64,000 nt of DNA from Mesorhizobium sp. YM1C-6-2 (GTDB lineage: Bacteria > Pseudomonadota > Alphaproteobacteria > Rhizobiales > Rhizobiaceae), in NCBI RefSeq assembly GCF_003666685.1, contig NZ_RCIZ01000013.1, forward strand, positions 33,507 to 97,506, read 5' to 3'. Of the stretch, positions 17,728 through 26,679 are shown piece after piece. Positions within the stretch are counted from its first letter, which is position 1. Each line of letters begins with the position of its first letter. The translations under genes and the position numbers were made by a program. The notes beneath the pieces are model-generated. The model was given only the letters and a program-made list of their open reading frames with translations. It was not told the origin of the DNA and searched no databases.

Positions 17728-18660
17728 ATGAAACCGAAGATCTTCATCGATGGCGAACACGGCACCACGGGCCTGCAGATCAGGGCGCGTCTGGCCGGCC
17801 GCGACGACATCGAGGTCATCTCGATCCCGGTCGAGCGCCGCAAGGACGCGGCCGCACGGGCCGACTTCCTGCGCGCCGCCGACATCGCCATCCTGTGCCT
17901 GCCTGACGCCGCCGCCAAGGAAAGCGTCGCGCTGATCGGCGACGCCGGCACGCGGGTCATCGACGCCTCGACGGCGCACCGCGTCGCCGACGGCTGGGCC
18001 TACGGCTTTCCCGAGATGGACCGCGAGCAGGCGAAGAAGATCGCGGCCGCAAAACTCGTCGCAAATCCCGGCTGCTGGCCGCAGGGGCCGATCGCGACGC
18101 TGCGGCCGCTGATCCAGGCGGGGCTCATCCCGGCCGACTTCCCGGTGACGATGAACGGCATCTCCGGCTATTCCGGCGGCGGCCGGCAGATGGTCGAGGA
18201 CTATGAGGCGAAAGGCGACGACGCGCCTGAGTTCCTGCCCTACGGGCTCACCTTCCAGCACAAGCACGTGCCGGAACTGAAGCTCTATTCCGGACTGACG
18301 CGCGACCCGCTCATGCAGCCGGTCGTCGGCGATTTCGCGCAAGGCATGATGACGGCGGTGCCCCTGCAGCTCGGCACGCTGGATCGCATACCCACCGGCG
18401 CTGAGCTTCATGCCGCGATCGCCGACCACTATGCTGGACTGCAGGATTCCGTCGTCGAGGTCGCGCCCTACGAGGCGGTCGAGCGCACCGCCGAGCTCAA
18501 TCCGGAGAGCTACAACGACACCAATCGCATGCGGCTCCACGTCTTCGCCAATGACGACAGGGCGCAGGCGATGCTCGTCGCCGTCTACGACAATCTCGGC
18601 AAGGGCGCGTCCGGCGCCGCAGTCCAGAATATGGACCTCATGCTTGGGCTGAAGCACTGA
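17728..18660 (+). CDS. argC: N-acetyl-gamma-glutamyl-phosphate reductase (type 2)
   Basis: 310 residues from ATG 17728, the length of the short ArgC2 class. It reduces N-acetylglutamyl-phosphate to the semialdehyde with NADPH in arginine synthesis. The N-terminal IFIDGEHGTTGLQIR is the nucleotide-binding loop, and ANPGCWPQG carries the catalytic cysteine C116. STAHRVADGWAYGFPE and NGISGYSGGGRQM are family hallmarks. In rhizobia argC commonly lies downstream of rplM-rpsI, as here. The stop overlaps the next reading frame (CTGA). Confidence 0.96.
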   Translation: MKPKIFIDGEHGTTGLQIRARLAGRDDIEVISIPVERRKDAAARADFLRAADIAILCLPDAAAKESVALIGDAGTRVIDASTAHRVADGWAYGFPEMDREQAKKIAAAKLVANPGCWPQGPIATLRPLIQAGLIPADFPVTMNGISGYSGGGRQMVEDYEAKGDDAPEFLPYGLTFQHKHVPELKLYSGLTRDPLMQPVVGDFAQGMMTAVPLQLGTLDRIPTGAELHAAIADHYAGLQDSVVEVAPYEAVERTAELNPESYNDTNRMRLHVFANDDRAQAMLVAVYDNLGKGASGAAVQNMDLMLGLKH

Positions 18661-19496
18661 CGGCTCCGGAATTCCCGGCGGATTGGAACGCCAGCGACCC
18701 GGTTCTCGTCACCGAGACCTTCTCGAGCCGCATCTGGAAGGTGCGGCTTGCCGACGGCAGACCCGCTATCGTCAAGGACCTGAAGCCGTTTGACGACGTC
18801 GCCGACGAACTGCGTGGCGCGCACTATCTCGCCTGGCAAGGCGGCAAGGGCTCGGTGAAGCTGCTCGGCTTCGAGGGCCGGCAGATGCTCCTCGAATATG
18901 CCGGCGGCACGATGCTGCAGGATTTGGTCGACTCGCAGGGCGACCGGAAGGCAACCGAGATCGCCGCCGGAGTGATGGAGGAATTGCTGTCACCCTCCGG
19001 ACACCCCTATCCCGCTGACCTGCAGCCGCTTCGCGAGCGCTACAAAAGCCTGTTCGCGAAAGCCGAAGCCGACCGCAAGGCGGGGCGGCCAACCTTCTAT
19101 GTCGAGGCCGCGGAGATCGCCGAGCGGTTGCTTTCGAACCCCTTCGAGGTGAAGCCGCTGCATGGCGACCTGCACCATGAGAATATCCTGCTTGACGAGC
19201 GCGGCTGGCTGGCCATCGACCCGAAGGGTGTGCTCGGCGATCCCGGCTTCGACGCCGCCAACATGTTCTACAATCCGCTGCACCGGCACGACCTGACGCT
19301 CGATCCGGAACGCATCGCGCATATGGCAGACGTTTTTGGCCGCGTGCTCGGGCAACCGCCCGTCGCCATCCTCGACCATGCCATCGCCTGGGGCTGCCTG
19401 TCGTCCTCCTGGCATGCCGAGGACAACAACGAGACGGAGGAAAACAGCGAACTTGCCGTCGTCGCCGCAATTCGCGCCATGCGCGCTAGCTTCTGA
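18657..19496 (+). CDS. APH(6)/streptomycin-6-kinase-like phosphotransferase
   Basis: The protein kinase-like fold is clear: [11 protein letters not shown] (catalytic loop), [17 protein letters not shown] (metal-binding DPKG) and the N-terminal [21 protein letters not shown] with the ATP-binding lysine. This N-terminal strand lies upstream of the first conventional start (GTG 18741), so the gene must begin earlier; the only candidate near a gene boundary is CTG 18657, which overlaps the argC stop as CTGA and reads [12 protein letters not shown]. The family phosphorylates streptomycin or hydroxyurea, but chromosomal homologues in soil bacteria often have unknown substrates. Translationally coupled to argC. 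The 3' end overlaps ctaA by 11 bases tail-to-tail. Confidence 0.75.
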   Translation: MTAPEFPADWNASDPVLVTETFSSRIWKVRLADGRPAIVKDLKPFDDVADELRGAHYLAWQGGKGSVKLLGFEGRQMLLEYAGGTMLQDLVDSQGDRKATEIAAGVMEELLSPSGHPYPADLQPLRERYKSLFAKAEADRKAGRPTFYVEAAEIAERLLSNPFEVKPLHGDLHHENILLDERGWLAIDPKGVLGDPGFDAANMFYNPLHRHDLTLDPERIAHMADVFGRVLGQPPVAILDHAIAWGCLSSSWHAEDNNETEENSELAVVAAIRAMRASF

Positions 19497-20589
19497 CCAC
19501 AATCTCCGTCGGCAGCGGATAGGCGCCTTTCGTGCCGCGCCAGTGCGCCGCCGCGAAGCCGAGCACGACCAGCGCGAAGCCCTGGTGCAGCAGCGCCCAG
19601 TGCAGCGGCATATGCATCAGCAGCGTGACGATGCCGATGGCGGCCTGCACCAGGACGAGGTGGAAGAGTACCAGCGCGCGGCGCGCATGCGTGGTGCCGC
19701 GGTAGCGGCGTCCGGTCGAAATCATGTGCCAGAGCACGAGCCCGAACAATGCGTACGCCCCTACCCGGTGTGTGAACTGCACGGTCTTGACGTTCTCGAA
19801 GAAGTTCACCCAGGCCGGCCGCATGATGAACAGGTCGCCCGGCACGATCGCGCCGTCCATCAGCGGCCAGGTGTTGAAGCTCAGCCCCGCATTGGTGCCC
19901 GCGACAAGGCCGCCAAGAAAAACCTGGATGAGCACTGCCAGCACGAGGAAGCCCGCAAAGCGCTGCGTGCCCTCGTCGGCCGGCGCCTCCGAGTGCGGCG
20001 CAAGTCCGCGCGCCACGACCATGACAGCAACGAAGATGATGCAGGCGAGCGTCAGGTGAATGGCCAGCCGGTACTGGCTGACGTCGGTGCGTTCGATGAG
20101 GCCGGAAGTCACCATCCACCAGCCGACCGCACCCTGCAAGCCGCCGAGCAGCAGCAGCCCGACCAGCTTTGGCGAGAGCCCGCGCTCGACCCTGCGGGTC
20201 GCCCAGAAGAAGACCAGTGGCAGCGCGAAGACGAAGCCGACGCCCCGCGCCAGCAGGCGGTGCGCCCATTCCCACCAGAAAATGTACTTGAATTCCTCCA
20301 GGCTCATGCCCTTGTTGACCTGCTGGTACTGGGGAATCTGGCGGTAGAGATCGAATTCCTCCTGCCACTCCGTCTCGCTGAGCGGCGGGATGACGCCGTG
20401 GATCGGCTTCCATTCGGTGATCGACAGGCCGGAATCGGTAAGCCTTGTCGCGCCGCCGACCAGCACGAGGGCGAACAGCATCAGCAGGATGACGTAGAGC
20501 CAGCCGCGCACCAGCGCGCGGTTGGCGAGCTGCCGCTCGTGTTCGCCGCGTACCGCACGGGCGCTTCCGGTGTTCAGGGCCTGTTCCAT
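19486..20589 (-). CDS. ctaA: Haem A synthase (CtaA/COX15)
   Basis: 367 residues from ATG 20589 (MEQALNTGS); an upstream in-frame start at 20646 is less likely. About eight membrane segments. It oxidises haem O to haem A for aa3-type cytochrome oxidase. Hallmarks: [46 protein letters not shown] (haem-ligand H), [17 protein letters not shown] and [11 protein letters not shown]. This is the alphaproteobacterial type 2 (COX15-like) form with the WEWAHR motif. Divergent from the DUF2842 gene, as is common in Rhizobiales. Confidence 0.96.
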   Translation of the reverse strand: MEQALNTGSARAVRGEHERQLANRALVRGWLYVILLMLFALVLVGGATRLTDSGLSITEWKPIHGVIPPLSETEWQEEFDLYRQIPQYQQVNKGMSLEEFKYIFWWEWAHRLLARGVGFVFALPLVFFWATRRVERGLSPKLVGLLLLGGLQGAVGWWMVTSGLIERTDVSQYRLAIHLTLACIIFVAVMVVARGLAPHSEAPADEGTQRFAGFLVLAVLIQVFLGGLVAGTNAGLSFNTWPLMDGAIVPGDLFIMRPAWVNFFENVKTVQFTHRVGAYALFGLVLWHMISTGRRYRGTTHARRALVLFHLVLVQAAIGIVTLLMHMPLHWALLHQGFALVVLGFAAAHWRGTKGAYPLPTEIVVRS

Positions 20590-20730
20590 GGCGGCGATTG
20601 GTGGACCATCGGCGGCGTGCTTGCAAGGCTGCAACCCTCGCGACAAGCGGTCGCGTCGGCGAGCGTCATGGCATCGCGGCGTTGCGCCGCCAGCCTCGAA
20701 GCCTTAAGCGGATGCCTCAAAGGAACGAAT

Positions 20731-20946
20731 ATGCCCATTCGCCTGAAGAAGCTCATCGGCACGATACTTTTGGTCGCACTGGTGATCATCTACGCGCTGG
20801 TCGCAACCACGGTCGCGGTGGCGCGGCTTGGCGAGTCTGGCCCGCTCGTGCACCTCGCCTTCTTCCTTTTCACCGGCGTCCTGTGGGTCCTGCCGGCCAT
20901 GGGCATCATCAAATGGCTGATGCTGCCGCCAAGGCCGAAGAACTGA
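20731..20946 (+). CDS. DUF2842 family small membrane protein
   Basis: 71 residues from ATG 20731, with AAAGGAACGAAT upstream. Two hydrophobic segments (about 9-31 and 43-62): LIGTILLVALVIIYALVATTVAVARL and HLAFFLFTGVLWVLPAMGIIKWL. MPIRLKKLIGT and WVLPAMxIIKWM/L are typical of DUF2842, a small inner-membrane protein family restricted largely to alphaproteobacteria and often encoded beside ctaA. Function unknown; a part in cytochrome oxidase biogenesis is a guess from context. Frames that read through from upstream are antisense to ctaA and rejected. Confidence 0.9.
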   Translation: MPIRLKKLIGTILLVALVIIYALVATTVAVARLGESGPLVHLAFFLFTGVLWVLPAMGIIKWLMLPPRPKN

Positions 20947-20986
20947 CGCATACGCCGGAAAGCCGTGGCCCCTCCGGACCAGACCC

Positions 20987-22033
20987 TCAAACCGTGACGA
21001 GCATCTTGCCGCGATTGGCGAGCGGCGTGGTGATGCCCGACAGCATCGTGCGGATATGCGCCACCCGCTGGTAGCGGCCGTTGACAGAGATACGCGGCAG
21101 CGCAAGCAGATGTCTGGCATGCTCGGCGCGCAGCACGCCATGGCGCGTCGTCACCGCAGTGACGTAGCCCGCTTCTTCCGCAAGCTTCACCTCGCGGCAG
21201 CCGACCGCGCTGGCATAGCCGTAGGGATAGGCCATGTGCCGCGGCGCCTCGCCCAGTTCGGACCTCAGAAGCGTCACCACATCGGTCATCTCGCGCCTCG
21301 CCCTCTCCTCGGGCAGCCGCTTCAGATTGTAATGATTGACCGTATGCGCGCCGATCGAGACCAGCGGATGCGCCGCGATGCCACGGATCTCGTCCCAGTT
21401 CATCAGCGTCTTGCGGCCGGGTTCACCGGGGTCGACGCCCGCTACGGCAGCGAACTCGCGCAGCGCTGCGCGCTGGTTCTCCTCCGGCACTTCCAGCGTC
21501 AAGTGGTTATAGAGTTGCACCAGGGCGCCGGGCGCCGCGCAATCCAGCGTCTCCGCCCCACCTGCCCGCTTCAGCTCCAGCTTGCGGCCAGCGTTGACGA
21601 TGTCGTCGATGACGTCCCACCAGAGGTCGGCGGTGCCATCGATCAATGCCGGTGCGACATAGATCATCAGCGGCGCGCCGTGCTTCTCCAGCACCGGCAA
21701 CGCCTCTGTCAAATTGTCGCGATAGGCATCATCCGCGGTGATCGCGGCGAACAGACCGTCCGCTCCGCCGCGCTTTATCCGCTCGACGGCTTCGTCCATC
21801 GAAACAAAGGCGTAGCCGGAAGCCTTCATGTCAGTAATGACGGCATCCAGGAAGGCGGGCGCGATGTTGAGGTGGCGATTGACGCCGAGCGGCTTCTCGG
21901 GAACAGCGGTGACGCGGTGAAGCATCAGGATCGCGCCTATGCCGCCGACCAGCGGCCGGGCGAGCGGCGCAAGACCGGAATACCGGGCCACGTTGAGGGC
22001 CAGCTTCCGGATGACTTCGCCCCCGTCGATCAT
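20987..22033 (-). CDS. Polysaccharide deacetylase (NodB-like) family protein
   Basis: 348 residues from ATG 22033, with AAAGGTGAACGA upstream. The frame is open to 22243 but the extension is unlike the family. NodB-homology motifs: AITADDAYRDN (catalytic/metal D-D), GAHTVNHYNLKRL (H-x3-H metal ligands), MAYPYGYAS (motif 3). It removes acetyl groups from a polysaccharide or lipid-linked sugar using a divalent metal. No clear signal peptide, although the first 35 residues are mildly hydrophobic. It stands at the edge of the exopolysaccharide cluster, divergent from the acetyltransferase gene, so a role in modifying that polymer is plausible. Confidence 0.88.
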   Translation of the reverse strand: MIDGGEVIRKLALNVARYSGLAPLARPLVGGIGAILMLHRVTAVPEKPLGVNRHLNIAPAFLDAVITDMKASGYAFVSMDEAVERIKRGGADGLFAAITADDAYRDNLTEALPVLEKHGAPLMIYVAPALIDGTADLWWDVIDDIVNAGRKLELKRAGGAETLDCAAPGALVQLYNHLTLEVPEENQRAALREFAAVAGVDPGEPGRKTLMNWDEIRGIAAHPLVSIGAHTVNHYNLKRLPEERARREMTDVVTLLRSELGEAPRHMAYPYGYASAVGCREVKLAEEAGYVTAVTTRHGVLRAEHARHLLALPRISVNGRYQRVAHIRTMLSGITTPLANRGKMLVTV

Positions 22034-22121
22034 TCGTTCACCTTTTGCGCCTAGCGTATGGTCCTGATACGCAGGCGCTGTGTGGGACCAGCCCCCTGCA
22101 ATACGCCCCAAGAATTGAAGG

Positions 22122-23336
22122 ATGGTTGACGCGGCCATGTCATTTCGCAGCCAGCCGGCGAGCGTCGTGGCTCCTGCCCTCAAGCCGCAGGGCAGAGGTT
22201 CCGGACTTGCCGTATCGGTCCTGCCGGAAACCGATCTTGTCACCTATGGCGAGCTGGCGAGGAGGAGCCTCCGTGCGCCCGCGCAGGACCCTCTCTGGAT
22301 CGAGGAATGGGTCGCCAACGTCGAACCCGACGGGTTCGTCGCCGTGGTCGAGCAGAACGGCCGCGCGGTCTATGCGCTTGCGCTCGAAGTCGTCCGGACG
22401 GGGCCTTTCCGCATCGCTCGCTTCATGAGCGGACGCCACGCGAACGGCAATTTTCCGGCGGCCGATCCGGCCTTCCTGAAAGCGGAACCGTTCGACACCG
22501 CCGCACTGCTTGCCGCGATCCGGGTCGCCCGGCCGGATGTCGACGCGCTGGCCCTAGAAAGGCTGCTCCCCGAATTGAATGGTGTTGCAAACCCGCTTCT
22601 GGCGCTGCCGCATTTTCCGAGCCCGAACGTCGCGCTCGCCGTCCACCTCGAAGGCGGCTTCGAGGCGTTGCTCTCGCGCGTCAGCGGCAAGCGCAAGAAG
22701 AAGAAGCATCGCTCGCAGACGCGCAAGTTCGAGGCAGCCGGCGGCTTCCGCCGCATCGAGGCAGGGACGCCAGAAGAAGTGTCGCGCATCCTCGACGCCT
22801 TCTTCGCCATGAAGGAATTCCGCTTCCGCAAGATGGGCATCGCCAATGTCTTCGGCGACATGGAAGTGCAGAACTTCTTTCGTTCGCTGTTCCGCGACGC
22901 GCTCGGCGAAAACCCGCGGCCCTTTGTGCTTCACGCGCTGGAAGTCGACGGAACGCTGCGCGCGATCACCGGATCAAGTCTCTCGGGCAAGCGGCTGGTC
23001 TGCGAATTCGGCGCCATCGCCGAGGATGATCTGGCGCACACCAGCCCCGGCGATTTCCTCTTCTTCGAGAACATCGGCGCGGCGTGCCGTGAAGGGTTCG
23101 AGATATTCGACTTCAGCGTCGGCGACGAACCTTATAAGCGGCTGTGGTGCGATATCGAGACACGGCATTTCGATGTGGTCTTACCCTTGACCGCCAAGGG
23201 TGTGCTGCTCGCCCGCGCCCTGCGGCTCAAGGCCGGTGCCAAGGCCTGGGTCAAGAACAGCCCGACGATGTGGAAGCTCGCCAAGCTCCTCCGGAGAAGC
23301 GCTGCCGGCCAGCGGCAGCCGGCCGACGAGGACTGA
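22122..23336 (+). CDS. CelD/BcsL-like GNAT acetyltransferase, polysaccharide-associated
   Basis: 404 residues (ATG 22122; a second ATG at 22137 is possible). The double-GNAT architecture of the CelD/BcsL/FemAB-like family is suggested by KRKKKKHRSQTRKFEAAGGFRR, then EVSRILDAFFAMKEFRFRKMG and a C-terminal GDFLFFENIGAACREGFEIFDFSVGDEPYKRLWCD, the characteristic 'FDFSxGDExYKxxW' motif. Family members occur in cellulose and exopolysaccharide clusters and probably acylate sugar residues. The divergent deacetylase beside it would be the opposing activity. Confidence 0.82.
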   Translation: MVDAAMSFRSQPASVVAPALKPQGRGSGLAVSVLPETDLVTYGELARRSLRAPAQDPLWIEEWVANVEPDGFVAVVEQNGRAVYALALEVVRTGPFRIARFMSGRHANGNFPAADPAFLKAEPFDTAALLAAIRVARPDVDALALERLLPELNGVANPLLALPHFPSPNVALAVHLEGGFEALLSRVSGKRKKKKHRSQTRKFEAAGGFRRIEAGTPEEVSRILDAFFAMKEFRFRKMGIANVFGDMEVQNFFRSLFRDALGENPRPFVLHALEVDGTLRAITGSSLSGKRLVCEFGAIAEDDLAHTSPGDFLFFENIGAACREGFEIFDFSVGDEPYKRLWCDIETRHFDVVLPLTAKGVLLARALRLKAGAKAWVKNSPTMWKLAKLLRRSAAGQRQPADED

Positions 23337-23399
23337 ACGTCATCTCGATTCGAGCACCGGATTCGTCCGAAACCGCTGCGTACTTTCCGGTCCGATGTT

Positions 23400-25883
23400 C
23401 TAGGCCGCCGAGCGTCCGGGCGTCGGCGCATCCGGCGAGTTGTGGTTCGCAGGCGACACAAGCATCACACGACCGTACCCGCGCGCCTTCAGCGCCGCCG
23501 CCATCGCGGCGGTCTCGCCGTCCGGCTCGATCACGCTGACCATGATCTCGGTTCCGTCCGCCACCAGGCGGCGAATGCCTTCCGCATCCGACGCCCCGCA
23601 TTCGACCACCACGACGTCGTAGGCGGTGGTCAGCGACTTCATGATAACCGGCAGCCTGTCGGCAGCCTTCATCGCACGGACCGGATCGGCCGTGCCGACG
23701 GGCATGACGTGGCAATCGGAATAGCGATCGGTGTGTATGGCGTCGGTGAACTGGGCTTCCGACGCCAATAGGTTGGTGACCCCCGGGAAAGACACGCTGT
23801 CCAGCATGGGCCGCGAAGCGGCGCCCGAGGCGGTGAGATCGATCAGCAGGACGCGCAGCCCGGAATCGGCGACCTCGCGAGCCACCATCACGGCGGCGGC
23901 GGCGCCCTCGTCGCCTTCCGGCGACACGAAGATGGCGCGGGTCGCGCCGCCGGCGATCAGCATTTCGGCGGCGCTCTCCACGCCTACCTCGCCCATGTCC
24001 GTCTCGACGGGTTCGCTTGTTTCGGGCGCAGGCTTCCTGCGTGCGAACGGATTGCGCATGACCGGTTCCTTCTCGACCTCTTGATCTTCGGGTTCATCAT
24101 ATTCGGCCGGATTGTCCTCGACCGGTTGAGCCTCGTGTCGGCCAGCGTCCATCATGCTTCTGTGCCGTGCCCAGGCCTCGCTGAAGGATTCGCGCTCGAC
24201 CTTCATTTCCGGCAATGGCTCGTGCTTGACCGGTTGGATCGCGCTCGGCGCCGGCAGGATGTCGGTTGCAGGACTCGTCGGAGCCGCCACCGTCGGCAGT
24301 TCCATTTCTTCTGCGAGTGCAGGCTTCGGCTCAACCGGAGCGGGCTGAGAAATACCGGCGGCTTCCGCCTCCGGAACCACGGCGGGCTCGACGGTCGCCG
24401 GATTGTCGTGCACAACCTCCTCGACGACAACCGGCTCTGCGTACAGCGGTTCGTCCTGCGTTTCCGCCTCCAGTCGCGAGCCCGCCGCCGGCCGCATGGC
24501 GCGGCCCGAGAACAGTTCCTGCAGCAGCGTGACGATGGCCATCACCAGCAGCGAACCTATGAAGGCCGCCCCCGCGATCGGCAGCGGTTTCGGGTAATAG
24601 GGCTCGGCCGGCACGATCGCGCGCGAAAAGATGCGAGCATCCGCCGGCAAATAGTTGCCGTCCCTGCGCGAAGACGCTTCGCGATAGCGCGACAGGTAGG
24701 ATTCCAGAAGCTCGCGTTGCGCGTTGGCCTCGCGCTCCAGCGCCCTGAGTTCCACCTCCTCCTCGCCGGCGCGCGCCGATTCGGCCTTGAGCTCGTTGAG
24801 ATCGGCGACGAGCTGCTGCTCGCGCAGCTTTGCGGCGTTGGCTTCCGTGCCAAGGCTCTTCAGCACGTTCTCGGCCTCGGCGCGGATCTGGCGATCGAGG
24901 TCGGCAAGCTGCGAGCGCGCCGCGCGGATGCGCGGATGATTGTCCAGCAATGTCGTCGACATGTCGGCGATGTCGGCCCTGAGCTGCACCTCGCGCTCGC
25001 GCAGGCGCTGGATGAGCTGCGACGACAGCACCTCCGGCAGCGAATCCAGCGACGCGCCGCTCTGAAGCACGGCGCGTACGCTCGCGGCATTCGCCTCGGC
25101 CGCGCCGCGATTCGCCCGGACCCGCGACAGCTCGGTCGACAGCTCCGAAAGCTGCTGCGTGGCAAGCACGGAATTGTTCTGGCCGATCAGGAGATCCGAT
25201 TGCGCGCGGAAATTGGCGACGCGGGCCTCGGCGGCCTTCACCCGCTCTGAAAGGCTGGCGATCTCGGGCTCCAGCCAGTCGGTAGCGTCCGAATTGGACT
25301 GCAGCTTCGCTGCGCTTTGCACGGCGATGTAGGCATCCGCCAGCGCATTCGGGATCTCGGCGGCAAGCTTCGGATCCTCAGCCGACATCTCGATGACGAT
25401 GACGCGCGAATTCTCGACGCGATAGACGTTGAGCTTCTCGCGGAAGACCTTCAGCACGCGCTCTTCGGGCGGAATCTCGTTGGGATCGCTCTTCAGGCCG
25501 GCAACGACCAGGAACCGGGACAAGGCCGACATATTGGCCGCCGCATCGAACTCCGGCAGGCGCGCGAGGTCCAGCTTGCGCGCTACCTCCTTCAGCAGGT
25601 CGGTCGAGGTGATCACCTGCACCTGGCTGGTCACGCCCTCCTCGTCGAGCAGCGGACGGTCGTCGCTGCCCGTCTGCGGACGGGTGAATACGGATTCGCG
25701 CGTCTCTATGAGGATGCGCGTCTCGCCTCTGTAATGCGGCGTGGCCAGCCAGGCGTATGCCAGCGCCATCCCGGTGACTGCCAGCGCGACGAACAATATG
25801 CGCTTCCACCGTACGACAAGGCTGCCGAACAGCCTCCCGAGGTCGACATCGATGTCACTGGCCGATGACTGTACGCCTGACAT
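23400..25883 (-). CDS. GumC/ExoP-like polysaccharide co-polymerase with degenerate kinase domain
   Basis: 827 residues. The N-terminal Wzz domain has a membrane segment at about 30-50 and YRGETRILIETRES; a long coiled coil follows (about 190-400), then the second membrane segment (PLPIAGAAFIGSLLVMAIVTLLQ, about 430-450). An acidic, Pro/Glu-rich linker (about 470-640) leads to a MinD/BY-kinase-like domain. In that domain the P-loop position reads VSPEGDEGAAAA, with no GKT/S lysine; VLLIDLT and YDVVVVECG replace the Walker A' and B strands. There is no tyrosine-rich tail. It controls chain length and export with the Wza-like protein divergently encoded at 26099. Kinase activity is unlikely. Confidence 0.88.
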   Translation of the reverse strand: MSGVQSSASDIDVDLGRLFGSLVVRWKRILFVALAVTGMALAYAWLATPHYRGETRILIETRESVFTRPQTGSDDRPLLDEEGVTSQVQVITSTDLLKEVARKLDLARLPEFDAAANMSALSRFLVVAGLKSDPNEIPPEERVLKVFREKLNVYRVENSRVIVIEMSAEDPKLAAEIPNALADAYIAVQSAAKLQSNSDATDWLEPEIASLSERVKAAEARVANFRAQSDLLIGQNNSVLATQQLSELSTELSRVRANRGAAEANAASVRAVLQSGASLDSLPEVLSSQLIQRLREREVQLRADIADMSTTLLDNHPRIRAARSQLADLDRQIRAEAENVLKSLGTEANAAKLREQQLVADLNELKAESARAGEEEVELRALEREANAQRELLESYLSRYREASSRRDGNYLPADARIFSRAIVPAEPYYPKPLPIAGAAFIGSLLVMAIVTLLQELFSGRAMRPAAGSRLEAETQDEPLYAEPVVVEEVVHDNPATVEPAVVPEAEAAGISQPAPVEPKPALAEEMELPTVAAPTSPATDILPAPSAIQPVKHEPLPEMKVERESFSEAWARHRSMMDAGRHEAQPVEDNPAEYDEPEDQEVEKEPVMRNPFARRKPAPETSEPVETDMGEVGVESAAEMLIAGGATRAIFVSPEGDEGAAAAVMVAREVADSGLRVLLIDLTASGAASRPMLDSVSFPGVTNLLASEAQFTDAIHTDRYSDCHVMPVGTADPVRAMKAADRLPVIMKSLTTAYDVVVVECGASDAEGIRRLVADGTEIMVSVIEPDGETAAMAAALKARGYGRVMLVSPANHNSPDAPTPGRSAA

Positions 25884-26098
25884 GCATCCGTGCTCCGAAC
25901 TATCGGAAACGCACCGTAAAGAACTATGGTAACCCAGCCGTTAAGATGCGGCAGCCCTTCGGCTCCAAGAACCTTGCGTCGCTTTGCAAAAGCCGCGCCG
26001 ACTTTACCGGCCATTAACCCTAACAGGATGATAACGGCGCAATCAGAAGCCTGCCGGGCACGTATCCGGCAAGCCAAGTCGAAGGTTCGCGTCGATCC

Positions 26099-26659
26099 AT
26101 GAAAAGGCTTTCGCTCATCTCTGCGCTGCTGGCCGGGCTCGTCCTTTCGGGCTGCTCGGGCTACCGCCCTGCCCCGGCGGCGTTTCACGAGATGCTCGAC
26201 CAGCCCTACAGACTCGGCGCCGGCGACCGCATCCGCGTCACCGTCTTCGAGCAGGAAGGCCTGACCAACACCTACAGCATCGACCAGTCGGGCTATTTCG
26301 CCTTCCCGCTCGTCGGCTCGGTGCCGGCCCGCGGCCATACCGTCAAGCAGATCGAGGCCAGCCTCGCCGCCAAGCTGCGCGAAGGCTACCTGCGCGATCC
26401 GGACGTGTCGGTCGAGGTCGACCGCTATCGTCCGATCTTCGTCATGGGCGAGGTCGGCGCGGCCGGCCAGTATTCCTACGTGCCGGGCCTCACCGTCCAG
26501 AAGGCGATCGCGGTGGCCGGCGGCTTCACACCGCGCGCCAACCAGGGCAGCGTCGACATCACACGCGACATCAACGGCAAGGTTATCACCGGCCGCGTGC
26601 GCACGTCGGACCCGCTTCTTCCCGGCGACACCGTCTACGTCCGCGAACGCCTCTTCTGA
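26099..26659 (+). CDS. Wza-like polysaccharide export lipoprotein (Poly_export/SLBB)
   Basis: 186 residues. Lipoprotein signal: MKRLSLISALLAGLVLSGC, with lipobox LSGC at 17-20. The Poly_export domain begins at YRLGAGDRIRVTVFEQ and ends with a short SLBB-like section (PIFVMGEVGAAGQYSYVPGLTVQKAIAVAGGFTPRA). At this length it is the short ExoF/GumB-type outer-membrane exporter. Divergent from the chain-length protein and 20 bases upstream of the glycosyltransferase, it begins a co-oriented export/assembly block running to 30704. Confidence 0.92.
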   Translation: MKRLSLISALLAGLVLSGCSGYRPAPAAFHEMLDQPYRLGAGDRIRVTVFEQEGLTNTYSIDQSGYFAFPLVGSVPARGHTVKQIEASLAAKLREGYLRDPDVSVEVDRYRPIFVMGEVGAAGQYSYVPGLTVQKAIAVAGGFTPRANQGSVDITRDINGKVITGRVRTSDPLLPGDTVYVRERLF

Positions 26660-26679
26660 TCGATGACCGCAGGCAGGCC

